A stretch of DNA of 64,000 nt, from positions 5,563,399 through 5,627,398 of the forward strand of contig NC_135567.1 of assembly GCF_964340395.1 (NCBI RefSeq), given 5' to 3'. Of the stretch, positions 43,964 through 54,451 are shown piece after piece. The stretch's first letter is position 1; every line of letters starts with the position of its first letter. A program made the translations under genes and the position numbers. The stretch comes from Glandiceps talaboti. Lineage: Eukaryota; Hemichordata; Enteropneusta; Spengelidae. The notes beneath the pieces are model-generated. The model searched no databases. It saw only the letters and a list, made by a program, of their open reading frames with translations, and was not told the DNA's origin.

Positions 43964-45178
43964 TTTACCTAAATTGTCCTTGCTTGAAGCTCACTTCATG
44001 CAAGCAACCGCAACTCTCTACATTCCATAGTTGTACATATACCTAGTGAAAATATATACATATGAATTTCCCCCATGGTCACATTTCCTGACTTGAGTTT
44101 GTGCTCATTGATTGCCAAAAATGGATAAAATGTTAGCCTGCTAAAGGAAAAAGAAAGGAAAGATGAAAGAAGTTTCTATAATGCTGCATCAACTAGTAAC
44201 CACTATAAATTCTAACACAATTTATCTCTGCTACATTAACACAATAAACATATTTATCTTTATTGGTAATACTGCATTCACAAACACCATCTTTTGGGAG
44301 GCTACATGGAAAAAAATACAGCTTTCAAAAAAGGTATATAGAAAATTAAAGAAACTGATTTTCTTTACATAATACTTCATTAAATTACCTCTGAAACCTC
44401 AGGGAAAATACCCCTGGAGCTTCTACTGACATCCTCTCAGGTCGATACTGAAGAGAAGGGGGCACTCCCTCTCTTGCTATCAAAGATGTCTTATTTTTGT
44501 AGTCTTTCTTGTGTTTTGTTGTGGTGGATTGGAGATGGTGGTTATTGAACAAATATGGGACATTGCAAATGTTTGGAAATGTAGCTTATTAAGAGTATAT
44601 GTGTAATGAATAAAAAAAATGCGTAGTCTGATTGCTTTCAATTTGATGCATATGATAATGTATGTCCTGTCATGTTGTAATCAACGTATAAACTTAGAAA
44701 TGTCACATTTTTGTTGCCATTGTTGTGTCTGGAAAAATACTGCATCATGCCAAACACGGGTACATAGTGGATGACACATTATTGATTACAGTACAGTTAC
44801 CATATCACGCTCCCACGTCAAAAAAAAACGCACTGTAAGACATGTTTATCCATAGTTCTCTTCATCATGAATGAATATATCATGCTATATTAACGTAGTG
44901 ACGTTGCACCACCTCATTAACATGACAGGTCAACCTGATTCCGCGGTATTTTTCAACTATGAGGGTATTGTTTCGGAAACGTGATCGTAAACGTATTTTA
45001 GATCGATGTTGTTGCACATTAGTGATCAGGTTGGTCCAGTGATATGCAAGTGTGGCATGGGTGGTTATGTTTTGGTTACATTTGGTGTTTTGGCAATACT
45101 TTTGGATCGATGAAAATCGGATGTCACCGTTTTGGTAATGGCTTGGCCAAGCTTGGTTTCCCAACTTGTGTTGTATTT
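43964..45178. other. No gene recognised
   Basis: It contains the single inverted 76-bp-family piece with flank GACTTGAGTTTGTGCTCATT (44055-44117), whose reverse complement stands at 46287-46330. A 94-codon minus-strand frame at 44880-45164 has no domain and no splice context. Confidence 0.4.
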
Positions 45179-45304
45179 ATGACATCGCTACCAATTTTAT
45201 AAGAATATTGCCAATCCCTATAATAATGTCATTGTTCTGTATTAGGACCGTCATAGACAAGAATAACACCATTTAGGAAAGGAATAACAGTTTACAAGCG
45301 ACTG
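45179..45304 (-). repeat. Dispersed repeat, inverted partner of 39658-39781
   Basis: The reverse complement of this block matches the 39.7-kb palindrome region over about 125 bp with few changes (for example ATTGCC against ATCGCC). It directly precedes the repeat at 45309. Confidence 0.75.
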
Positions 45305-45308
45305 TGCT

Positions 45309-45672
45309 TCTGACAAGTTCATAGTGATGAGTAGGGAACATTTTAGATTAACTAATAACTTCTTTTATAAACTATCTATGAAGATTATCGGTCATTACGA
45401 AACCTTCAAGTTCAATTTGACATGTTCTGTAACTAGTGTGGTAGCTAGGTAATACATGTATATGTATATTTATAGTTATGCTTGAACTAATAATTAATAT
45501 TAAAGAATTTATGTAAGAAACAGGGAGAAGAACAAATATTTACATGTACCACATTTCAGACAAAGCTATACATGGTACGCCATTGTATAAAAAGTCAAAA
45601 ACAGGGTGACCGACCCCCCTCCCAATCCACCCCCTCCCCCCCCCCAGGCTGAAGAAACTGACCAGTCCCTTA
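45309..45672 (+). repeat. Dispersed repeat, copy 2 of 2
   Basis: Counterpart of 5832-6331: starts CTGACAAGTTCA and ends in the C-rich block and GACCAGTCCCTTA. The LINE RT fragment starts exactly where the similarity ends. Confidence 0.6.
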
Positions 45673-45925
45673 TGACTGCTTTCCATGCTGATGAAGTTCC
45701 ATTTATGACAACTCGCTGACGATCAGTTAGCCATGCCTTGACCCACTGAAGGACAGGACCAGTTATACCATGGTTTTCCATTTTGTTAATTAATCTGACA
45801 TGGGATACTTTGTTGAAAGCCTTTGCAAAGTCTAAGTATATAACATCTACATATTGTGTCGTTTCATCCAGAAATTTGAGTAAGTTAGTAAGACATGACT
45901 TCCCTTGACAAAAACCATGTTGCAA
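45664..45925 (-). pseudogene. LINE reverse transcriptase fragment (motif A region)
   Basis: The minus-strand frame reads MQHGFCQGKSCLTNLLKFLD, then VIYLDFAKAFNKVSHVRLIN (motif A, with catalytic Asp in LDFAKAF) and GPVLQWVKAWLTDRQRVVIN. These are RT fingers and palm of CR1-type non-LTR elements. Motifs B and C are missing, and the C-rich repeat takes over. It ends 35 bases before the SET exon on the other strand. Confidence 0.75.
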
Positions 45926-45959
45926 GATGAGAATCTGATATATGTGTTCTTTTTTACAG

Positions 45960-46151
45960 TATCGATGCTACAGCTAGAAGAACCAAACTCGTGGGCGTTT
46001 GGTAAATCATGGGGTACCAAATTCCAAAATGAAATTACTTAAATTGGATGGATCACCAGTGCTTTGCCTCTTCACAATTAAAGATATTGAAGAAGGAGAA
46101 GAAATTCTCTGTGATTATGGTGTGAAGAATTTGCCATGGGAGCAAAAACAG
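45960..46151 (+). pseudogene. SET-domain exon, KMT5A-like, with frameshift
   Basis: A pyrimidine-rich TTCTTTTTTACAG acceptor opens an exon reading IDATARRTKLVG. A one-base deletion near 45996 follows, and in the next frame RLVNHGVPNSKMKLLKLDGS, PVLCLFTIKDIEEGEEILCD, YGVKNLPWEQKQ, then donor CAG|GTTGGT. This is the C-terminal half of a SET methyltransferase domain: the NH-x-x-x-N motif binds S-adenosylmethionine and DYG lies in the active site. The Tyr usual before DYG is Cys here. Similarity is closest to the KMT5A (SETD8, histone H4 Lys20) type. The upstream SET half was not found. The frameshift means a pseudogene or a sequence error. Confidence 0.65.
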
Positions 46152-46286
46152 GTTGGTGCAATCTCCTGTATCCTAAATAGCAAAATTAATGGTAGCCGAA
46201 AATATCTCACTATCGAGTAATATACTACCTCTGATAGCAGAAAAAGGTTTAAGTTGCCATAAACATATAATTTCTATTCCCAATAT

Positions 46287-46540
46287 AGTGATGAGTGAAA
46301 ACTTTTGGCAATCAATGAGCACAAACTCAAGTCAGGAAATGTGACCATAGGAGGAAATTTATATGTATATGTTGTCGCTAGGTATATGTATATTTCTCCT
46401 TATAGTAAAAGTGACCTTAGGGAGAAATTTTAATGTGTATATTGTCACTAGGTATACATGTATGTATCATTTCCCCTTATGGTGAAAGTGACCATAGAGG
46501 GAAATATTAATGTGGATATTGTCACTAGGTATATGTATAT
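46287..46540 (+). repeat. 76-bp minisatellite, left units
   Basis: Begins with the unique flank AATGAGCACAAACTCAAGTC (inverse of 44055-44117), then three diverged units of the 76-bp repeat up to the foldback insertion at 46544. Confidence 0.75.
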
Positions 46541-46543
46541 TGA

Positions 46544-46733
46544 ACACATATTGCCTGGCCATGAGGGCTATAGCACCTGTTTATTACACCCGGGGGACTG
46601 TGAGTTACCAGAATCACATGCTATTTCCCTCGGCCTTCGGCCTCAGGAAATAGCATGTAATTCTGGTAACTCACAGTCACGAGGGGGTAATAAACGGGTG
46701 CTATAGGCCAAATATAGGCCAGGCAATATGTGT
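46544..46733. mobile_element. Foldback miniature element (190 bp)
   Basis: Arms of about 85-90 bp: ACACATATTGCCTGGCC, CTATAGCACCTGTTTATTAC, GACTGTGAGTTACCAGAAT and CATGCTATTTCC are reverse-complemented to the right with several mismatches. The centre is a small GC hairpin (CGGCCTTCGGCC). It interrupts the 76-bp minisatellite. Apparent frames on both strands are by-products. Confidence 0.75.
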
Positions 46734-46833
46734 TTTATAATATACCTCATGAAAATCTTGCTCTCTTCTCTTGAGGTTGGCAGACGACATCGTTCGAAGC
46801 TGCCATTTTGACCTTGCTGTGAACTTTTAATGT

Positions 46834-48213
46834 GTATATTTTCACTAGGTACATGTATATGTATATTTCCCCTTATAGTGAAAGTGACCATAGGGAGAAA
46901 TATTAATGTGTATATTTTCACTAGGTACATGTATATGTATATTTCCCCTTATGGTTTAAATGACCATAGGGAGAAATATTAATGTGTATATTTTCACTAG
47001 GTACATGTATATGTATATTTCCCCTTATGGTTTAAATGACCATAGGGAGAAATTTTAATGTGTATATTGTCACTAGGTACATGTATATGTATATTTCCCC
47101 TTATGGTTTAAATGACCATAGGGAGAAATATTAATGTGTATATTTTCACTAGGTACATGTGTATGTATATTTCCCCTTATGGTTTAAATGACCATAGGGA
47201 GAAATATTAATGTGTATATTTTCACTAGGTACATGTATATGTATATTTCCCCTTATGGTTTAAATGACCATAGGGAGAAATATTAATGTGTATATTTTCA
47301 CTAGGTACATGTATATGTAATGTATATTTCCCCTTTTGGTTAAAATGACCATAGGGAGAAATATTAATGTGTATATTTTCACTAGGTACATGTATATTTC
47401 CCCTTATAGTACAAGTGACCATAGGGAGAAATTTTAATGTGTATATTTTCACTTGGTACATGTATATGTATATTTCCCCTTTTGGTTAAAATGACCATAG
47501 GGAGAAATATTAAAATGTGTATATTGTCACTAGGTACATGTATATTTCCCCTTATAGTACAAGTGACCATAGGGAGAAATTTTAATGTGTATATTGTCAC
47601 TAGGTACATGTATATGTATATTTCCCCTTATAGTGAAAGTGACCATAGGGAGAAATTTTAATGTGTATATTGTCACTAGGTACATGTATATGTATATTTC
47701 CCCTTATGGTTTAAATGACCATAGGGAGAAATATTAATGTGTATATTGTCACTAGGTACATGTACATGTATATTTCCCCTTATAGTACATGTGCCCATAG
47801 GGAGAAATATTAATGTGTATATTTTCACTAGGTATATGTATATTTCCCCTTATAGTGAAAGTGACCATAGGGAGAAATTTTAATGTGTATATTGTCGCTA
47901 GGTACATGTATATGTATATTTCCCCTTATGGTTTAAATGACCATAGGGAGAAATATTAATGTGTATATTTTCACTAGGTACATGTATATGTATATTTCCC
48001 CTTATGGTTTAAATGACCATAGGGAGAAATATTAATGTGTATATTTTCACTAGGTACATGTGTATGTATATTTCCCCTTATGGTGAAAGTGACCATAGGG
48101 AGAAATATTAATGTGTATATTTTCACTAGGTACATGTGTATGTATATTTCCCCTTATGGTGAAAGTGACCATAGGGAGAAATTTTAATGTGTATATTGTC
48201 ACTAGGTACACAA
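46834..48213 (+). repeat. 76-bp minisatellite, main array (about 18 copies)
   Basis: The unit is TATTTCCCCTTATGGTTTAA, ATGACCATAGGGAGAAATAT, TAATGTGTATATTTTCACTA, GGTACATGTATATGTA. Each unit holds an imperfect hairpin (TTTCCCCTTATGGT / ACCATAGGGAGAAA). Variants are GTGAAAGTGACC, GTACAAGTGACC and units shortened by about 20 bp. Frames such as YTLKFLPMVTFTIRGNIH come from the repeat and are not genes. Confidence 0.95.
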
Positions 48214-48352
48214 GGGAAGGATATTTTACCTCTTTTGATTGTGCCATGTGTGTAACCTGTTGATCTGTGCCATGAGTATAACATTTCATTACATTCTGAA
48301 TAAATATGATGAACTTCAGTTCAGTGTTATACCGGTATGTATCATAGAAACA

Positions 48353-48353
<1 letters not shown>

Positions 48354-48426
<73 letters not shown>
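48354..48426. repeat. (GT)n microsatellite 1
   Basis: A pure GT run preceded by GTATCATAGAAACATC and followed by GAACAA. The same flanks frame the run at 48520, so the two are a local duplicate pair. Confidence 0.9.
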
Positions 48427-48428
<2 letters not shown>

Positions 48429-48516
48429 CAATTTCAATTGAGAAATGCCAATGATATTGGGTGAGGACAATTTTCCTTTTTTTGACAGGTTCAATGTGTT
48501 TTACAGTATCATGGAA

Positions 48517-48519
<3 letters not shown>

Positions 48520-48583
<64 letters not shown>
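48520..48583. repeat. (GT)n microsatellite 2
   Basis: A pure GT run preceded by GTATCATGGAAACAT and followed by GAACAA, as in the first run. Confidence 0.9.
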
Positions 48584-48585
<2 letters not shown>

Positions 48586-48787
48586 CAACTTACACAGATT
48601 GCTTTAATATTTGGTAGAGATGTTACTTATGATGTCTCGTGAGAATGTTGCTCAAATAAACATTACACCACAGGTTTGAAATTTGGGTCATAAAATGTGA
48701 AAAGTGCACACTTTATGAATAAACAACCATGAATGACATCTCAAAACATTCTAAACCAAACCTTTTCTATGTATCATTTCATTTCAG

Positions 48788-48838
48788 GAGGGAGCTCCTT
48801 CCAAAGTGATCCAGACCACAATTCCTCAGCAGTACCAG
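48788..48838 (+). CDS. Small exon 1 of a phase-1 exon series
   Basis: Acceptor CATTTCAG and donor CAG|GTAGGA bracket 51 bases, entered and left in phase 1: (G)GSSFQSDPDHNSSAVP. It is open in the frame that links smoothly to the next exon at 49206. It may continue the SET gene, but the donor at 46151 is in phase 0, so an intervening exon or the weaker phase-1 donor at 46155 (GTTG|GTGCAA) would be needed. Confidence 0.45.
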
Positions 48839-49205
48839 GTAGGAACATACATGACTCTGGATTTCTGTTATTTTACTTTGCATATATAATCATCACATAT
48901 CTTACTGTATGTAAGATTTGACCGTTATTCTTGTATATACAAGACTAATATATTCTTGATTCATGGAATCACACAATAACACAGATGTGAACACTAAGGA
49001 ATAACTTACCTGTAACTTAGTTTAACTTGATCATGAAAGCCAGGCTCTATACTATCCATATTGATGCATTGCTTGGTTGTAACAATTCTGTTGTTTGTAT
49101 ATATATGTTGAATGTTGCACATATGTACTGGAGTGTATGTATATGATGTACATTTGTTTGTGTTATTATTACCAATAGAATAATTTACATTGAATTTCGT
49201 TTCAG

Positions 49206-49256
49206 CCACCAGAGTCTCAGCTCAAACTCTTTGTGATTCAATAGGCAAAGTTGATG
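49206..49256 (+). CDS. Small exon 2 of the phase-1 series
   Basis: Acceptor TCGTTTCAG and strong donor GATG|GTAAGTA. The exon is 51 bases, phase 1 to phase 1, reading ATRVSAQTLCDSIGKVD. Same size and phase as the preceding exon. No known domain. Confidence 0.5.
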
Positions 49257-50519
49257 GTAAGTACAGGTACTTCAGCTTTGATAACATCACCACTACATAC
49301 TTAAGTCCAGTTTACCTGCATCCTTCTCACAAACAGATGACACTTATTGTCTACATAGATTTATCAATAACCGCCTATCTTATTTTACCAAATGACTTCA
49401 GCATGTGAAATCTAGTGCTAACCACCATCTTATCCATTGTATAACTCCATATATTTGTATTGCATACTCAGTGTTTGGGTTATAGTTTATACACAATATG
49501 ACAAATTACCTCAATGCACAATTGAATTTACTGATATGTTGCAATATTTCTGAAAATTTAAAGCTTATCCTTAAATTCACAATTTTACAATAATTTCCAC
49601 ATTTAAGGGAACATGGAAAAATTCTGCTCATACATGTCTGTATTATCCATTCTATACTACTACAGCAGTTCTGGAACATATCTTATTTTTTGCAATAATT
49701 TATAGTGACATCAATTGTGCACATTGATCCCCATTTTGTTTCTTTACATTTGGTAGCGCCATATCTTATTCACTAAGGAGACACTTCCCGGTGACATATA
49801 ATGTGAATGTAATGACTTTTAATTTCCCATATCATGTAATGGGGAGATATTGACATAGACATATGATAAGTCTTCATATCCACACCCAAGAGAACAAACC
49901 CACCACAGTTTACATTTCAGACTTTAGACAGAAATGCAAATTTTAGACAGAATGTGAATATCACTCATCACAACGTTCACATTCCTAAAACATACCCTCA
50001 CTGAATTTTAGTTTAATCGGTCTAGTAGTTTTTGAGTTTTGATTTTTAGAAAAATGTATTATGCTAATTTTTATACCAGATAGGCCAGTGTATCACCATT
50101 TTTCTTCATATCCAAACCACATGAACATACCTTCAAAATATTTCAGCTTAATATGCCCAGGTAATTTTTATTTGAGACTTCTAACCCCAAAAGCATATTT
50201 CAAGACCTAATATATTTTGGTTTTTCACATTCACTAGAAATATCAACAGCAAGTGTAAGCAAGATCAGTTGATCTTTTTGTAACAAAAATCTTATTTTTT
50301 AACCCATATCCCATACATGTAATGTGATCAACTAGAAACCATAAGTGATGTCCTCACCAACTATCAAAACAATTGGCCCAATGACTTCTTGACTTAAGTG
50401 GTAGTAGAAATATGTACCTTAGCTATAATACTTTGGGGAAGTTTTGAAATTACCACCTGCAGAATACATGTGAAATTCTAGTCAATAATGCAATTATAAT
50501 TACTTTACCTTTATTGCAG

Positions 50520-50591
50520 TTGGGGATCTTGGTGCTTCTAATAAAACCAATAATGAACAGCCCAAATATCATACTTTCAAGACAAATGCTG
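50520..50591 (+). CDS. Small exon 3 of the phase-1 series
   Basis: Acceptor TTTATTGCAG and donor GCTG|GTAAGG enclose 72 bases, phase 1 to phase 1: GDLGASNKTNNEQPKYHTFK then TNA. The long intron before it (1.26 kb) holds only AT-rich DNA. The composition is hydrophilic and probably disordered. Confidence 0.5.
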
Positions 50592-52150
50592 GTAAGGACA
50601 ATTTTTTTTTTTTCTTTTTGTGTTTACCGGTAATGAGTAATGCATTGCTGCTGACATTAATCGAAACTACTCAGATTTTAACATTTAATTTAGTATGTAT
50701 TTGAGTACTAAGTAAATATGGGTTCATAACATTAGCAAGTTAACTAGGTATTTGATAAGCAAATATATTCCTTTATGGCAAAAACAAAAATGCTCAACGG
50801 GCAACTAAACCCAACATATTGGGCAGGTAGGTCAATTTAAAAAAAAAATAGTAATCATGATATAGGAAAAAAATCCAAGTTGATTTTATTCACTCATTTT
50901 AATTTTATCACTTGAAATATCAATAAATTTCCAGTTGTACAGTTTGGAAATGAACGCAAATTTACTGTTAAACTAATTGTGTAGCTCCTCTTGAAATGTT
51001 AAGACCCACCAAATGAAACCCTAGAATTATTTTAGCCACCCCTTCTATTACCTACACTACAGTGGATATGTGCAATTAAGATGTGGTATGCATTAAAAAC
51101 CGTGATAACCAACTACATTACCAGTCAGAACAAGATTACTTTTCATATGCAAAGGAGATGTTTGTTGAACCGCAGGGAGCCCATGAACCATGTTAGAAAC
51201 AAACAGCAAATAAACAAGAAAACAGGAAAAATAACATAAATAAACAAAACAAAAACAAAAAAACCTGCTGTCATGCAGTAAACTAAGTTAGAGCCCAGTG
51301 TTCTTTCTCTGCAAATTTATAACTCTAATCTTTTGCAAATCATTTTTTTTAGTCAGCATTTGCTTAGTTTTCTCAGGAAAGTTACAATTTTTTTCAAACT
51401 ATATATAGAAAGACAAGGACAGTTTTAACACAAAAAGAATTTTTTTTTTTGCATCAGAGATCACTACAAAAATCAATCATCAGATCTATAGTAGAGCTCT
51501 AAATTTGTTACCTGATTAGTTGAAGTAAGTCCAATAGTGTGTCCTGTCAGTGTTGAAAGATATGTGCGTTGAATGAAGATTTGAATCTACTGCCATTATG
51601 TATATGCCAGTATGTTTACAATGGTTTGTTTTGGTACATACCATCAACACAAAATAATACCAAACTGGGGACATTATTTTTTTAATGTGCCACACAGTGT
51701 CACTGTTCAATTCATAACTTTGTAGCCAAATTGGGCTACCATTTGCATTATTTAGTGGTTCAAAGTCAAACATTGGTAGTTTTTAGATGTGGGACTACCT
51801 AAAGATGCCATAGACATTCCATGCAAATGACCCCCCTAGGACTTTTTAGGTTGCACACAATTGTACACAATGTTTTGATAGTGATCATTTTACACCAAAA
51901 CAGGTGGGATATGGTCTCATCTACAAGTATATAATTTTGAAATATTGAATTTTAACTTACATGAATGTATGATCAGTAACTTTACCAAGAAATTGGGGAA
52001 AATTGGTATGAAACACATTTTTGGTCAAAAAAGCATGTGAAATTTATTTTTTTGATAAATACAAGGATTACATTTACAATTGGAAATTAGCTGTAAAAAT
52101 TAATAGACAGATAGTATGGGTGTTGGGTAAAATATTTATCATCTTTACAG

Positions 52151-52423
52151 TAAATACAAACAAATTTGCATACACAAATACTGCATACATGTGAGTCTGG
52201 CAGCATAATGATACGTCTCACAGACGACTATATCAAATACTTCGTTTGTTTAAAGAAATCTGACGATGTAGATCCTGCCAAATTATCCTGCCATAACGTC
52301 TTTATCAGTTCATGTAAACCAACACGTAGGAGTGATGGATCATACAGCATTGGCATCTGTGGTTTGTCATCGGCAGGATCGCGCGACCTGCCATTGACGA
52401 CCTCACGGTGTCACAAGGTTTAA
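52151..52423 (+). other. Open segment, alternative exon or decayed coding block
   Basis: An acceptor-like ATCTTTACAG precedes 52151. Entered in phase 1 it reads 14 codons to a TGA at 52193, a possible alternative end. In another frame 52166-52423 stays open with a Cys-containing sequence (CESGSIMIRLTDDYIKYFVC, LSCHNVFISSCKPTRRSDGS, YSIGICGLSSAG) that looks protein-like but cannot be reached from the acceptor without a frameshift. Not recognised. Confidence 0.3.
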
Positions 52424-52606
52424 TTAATAATGGAATATCCCCAATCAATTTCTTATTCGCACTGGGTTAAAAAGTACATAGCCACCATTTGCAATAACTC
52501 TTTTTTTGTTTAGTTTTTCTGTTAAGAGTAGAAGTCCATATATATATATATCTATATATATATAACACTTAAACAGGATATTGTTTCTTCTCATTATTAT
52601 TTACAG

Positions 52607-52713
52607 GAAGAGGACAAGTTCGTGAATGTTTGAATGCGAACACAGACTTTGGGCATGATTTACCAACAACCTCTACCAAGCTGATGAATGAGATAAGAAA
52701 AGGAAAAAAATGA
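52607..52713 (+). CDS. Terminal exon of the phase-1 series
   Basis: Acceptor TTATTTACAG; entered in phase 1, it reads GRGQVRECLNANTDFGHDLP then TTSTKLMNEIRKGKK and TGA at 52711-52713. Joining to the exon at 50591 gives a Gly codon across the junction. The basic tail GKK is followed by unrelated AT-rich DNA and then a repeat at 52800. The family is unknown. Confidence 0.45.
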
Positions 52714-52799
52714 TGAAAAAAGACTGAAACAAAAAGCAGTGGGACTAACATTGTCTGACCATGGACATAAGTAGACTGAATTCTCTCAAATTTGGATCA

Positions 52800-53576
52800 A
52801 GGAAAATAGCGCCAATGGTGTTGAAGCACAACTGTATTGTTTTTTAAAACATCTATTCATACATGAGCCATGTTAGGTTATATGTTTTCATTTCCTGAAT
52901 GACTATCGAGTTGCCTATCCAACATAGTTGTAATCTATGCAATTCATTTGACTTTTATTATTGATGTGGTCTTGTATTATGGGTGTGGTCTTGTTGCTTG
53001 GCATATATTTTCATCAATGTTTCGAATGTTTATTCATTAGTGTAACAATTTGCGACGTTATCTTTATGAAATATGCTATCATTTCAGAGCTCAAAATTCG
53101 TGTTTTTAGTCCCTGCTGGACGCAGTCCGGGACGGGAACTTATGGATTGGGGTCCATCCATCCGTCCAGAGCTGTTTCTTCGAGATGCCTGGACTGTTGT
53201 TTTTTTCAAACTTGGTACAGGGGCAACATACAATGGCATACATATGCATGTTAATTTGTTTCATGCTACAATCCAATATGGCTGCCTAACAGCTATTTTG
53301 TTTGCAAATTTTCCATGTCCAAAGCCATAACTCAGACATGCTTGAATAGATCTCATTCAATATTGGTATTAGGACAGTGTTCTATGACATACATGTGCAT
53401 AATTATTTTCATCATGATACTATCCAATATGGCTGCCTGGCAGCCATATTGTTTGTGATTTTTCCATGTCCAAATCCATAACTCAAGACGTGCTTGCACA
53501 GATCTTATTCTAAGTTTGTATTAGGACAGTGTTCTATGACATACATGTGCTTATTCATTGTTGTCATGATACTGCT
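52800..53576 (+). repeat. Composite interspersed repeat with 145-bp subunits, part 1
   Basis: GGGTGTGGTCTTGTTGCTTG, TCATCAATGTTTCGAATG and TTTCAGAGCTC lead into a block with CCGTCCAGAGCTGTTTCTTC and CTTGGTACAGGGGCAACATA. Repeats of about 145 bp follow, each with ATCCAATATGGCTGCCTGGC, TTTCCATGTCCAAA and AGGACAGTGTTCTATGACAT. The same order resumes at 54452-55676. Open frames here are not genes. Confidence 0.7.
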
Positions 53577-54350
53577 ACTACTGCCACCGAACGAAAAAAA
53601 ACCTAGTAATATAGTAGTATTACAGATGTACGGGTTTGTCAATCATTAAAAAGTCACCGTCTGCAACTTACCGCCGCAATTTGTGTACATTATACTCACT
53701 ACATTCACATGTTTTACTCTATTGTTATCTGTGATAATTGTTACGTCATTCATAAATGTCGGCGTGATGATTTAACTTACGGCCGTAATTCACATAATTT
53801 TCTGGAACATTCTTCTCCTCTTTTCAACCAGTTAACAATTCTCGACATGTTTAAGTTACACAAGTATTTAGTAGGTGTTTTTGTTTACGATTTAATACAC
53901 AATAATTTACCACACTCTATAACCGATTATTGCTCGCTGTTTAATTATGAATACAATACACGACAGAAGGCTCAGGGCAATTTGTGTATTCCGCCAGTGA
54001 AGACATCAGTTGGACAACAATCAATATCATATACAGGTATTGTGAGTCGTAGAGTTGAACAGTATAAGTATGGATAGTTCTAACGTTGCACTCTAGCACT
54101 TACACTCTCATACTCTCGTACGGGATCGTTCAAGTCCAAGTCGGGAATTAGTCACGACTGAGAAGAGATTACCTGTATATTTTGTATTAAACTGATAATA
54201 AATAAATCTTTTCCAGTAAAAAAATGACTTCGTGTTTGTGTTTAGTGAGTATAATGTATGCAAATTGCGGCGGTAAGTTGTCGACGGTGACTTTTTAATG
54301 AATGACAAACCCGTACATCTGTAATACTAGTTTTTTTTTCGTTCGGGGGC
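53577..54350. mobile_element. 0.77-kb inverted-repeat element enclosing a LINE fragment
   Basis: Ends of about 120 bp are reverse complements: ACTACTGCCACCGAACG, TTACAGATGTACGGGTTTGT, ATTAAAAAGTCACCGTC, CTTACCGCCGCAATTTG and CATTATACTCACTA, inverted at 54243-54350. It interrupts the composite repeat. The centre carries the LINE piece at 53709-54077. No target duplication is evident, because the right end merges into the G-rich minisatellite. Confidence 0.6.
53709..54077 (+). pseudogene. LINE C-terminal fragment inside the inverted-repeat element
   Basis: The frame with HSSPLFNQLTILDMFKLHKY, FVYDLIHNNLPHSITDYCSL, YNTRQKAQGNLCIPPVKTSV and SISYTGIVSRRVEQ corresponds to the region after the RT thumb of CR1-type LINEs; compare 31637-32188 and 56850-57152. 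No catalytic motif is included, and the last conserved Trp-Asn-x-x-Pro block is lost. Confidence 0.65.
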
Positions 54351-54451
54351 AGTAGTCTGGGGGGCAGTTGTTCTTCAGGGGCAGTTGTCCGGGGGGCAAT
54401 TGTCCTTCGGGGGCAGTTGTCCGGGGGGGCAGTTGTCCGGGGGACAATTGT
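54340..54451 (+). repeat. G-rich 16-bp minisatellite
   Basis: About seven units of GGGGCAGTTGTCCGGG type, with CAATTGTCCTTC variants. Repeated runs of four or more G on the plus strand could form G-quadruplexes (inference). Its first unit overlaps the end of the inverted-repeat element. Confidence 0.8.

Noticed and set aside
44880-45164. 94-codon minus-strand frame
   Set aside because: No domain, no splice signals and biased GGTTTT-rich composition.
47225-48289. Several 74-91-codon frames with FLPMVTFTIRGNIH
   Set aside because: Products of the 76-bp minisatellite on both strands, with period-shifted frames.
52166-52423. Complete small gene
   Set aside because: It starts at a non-ATG codon, and the acceptor before it does not enter this frame. 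It is kept only as an unexplained open segment.
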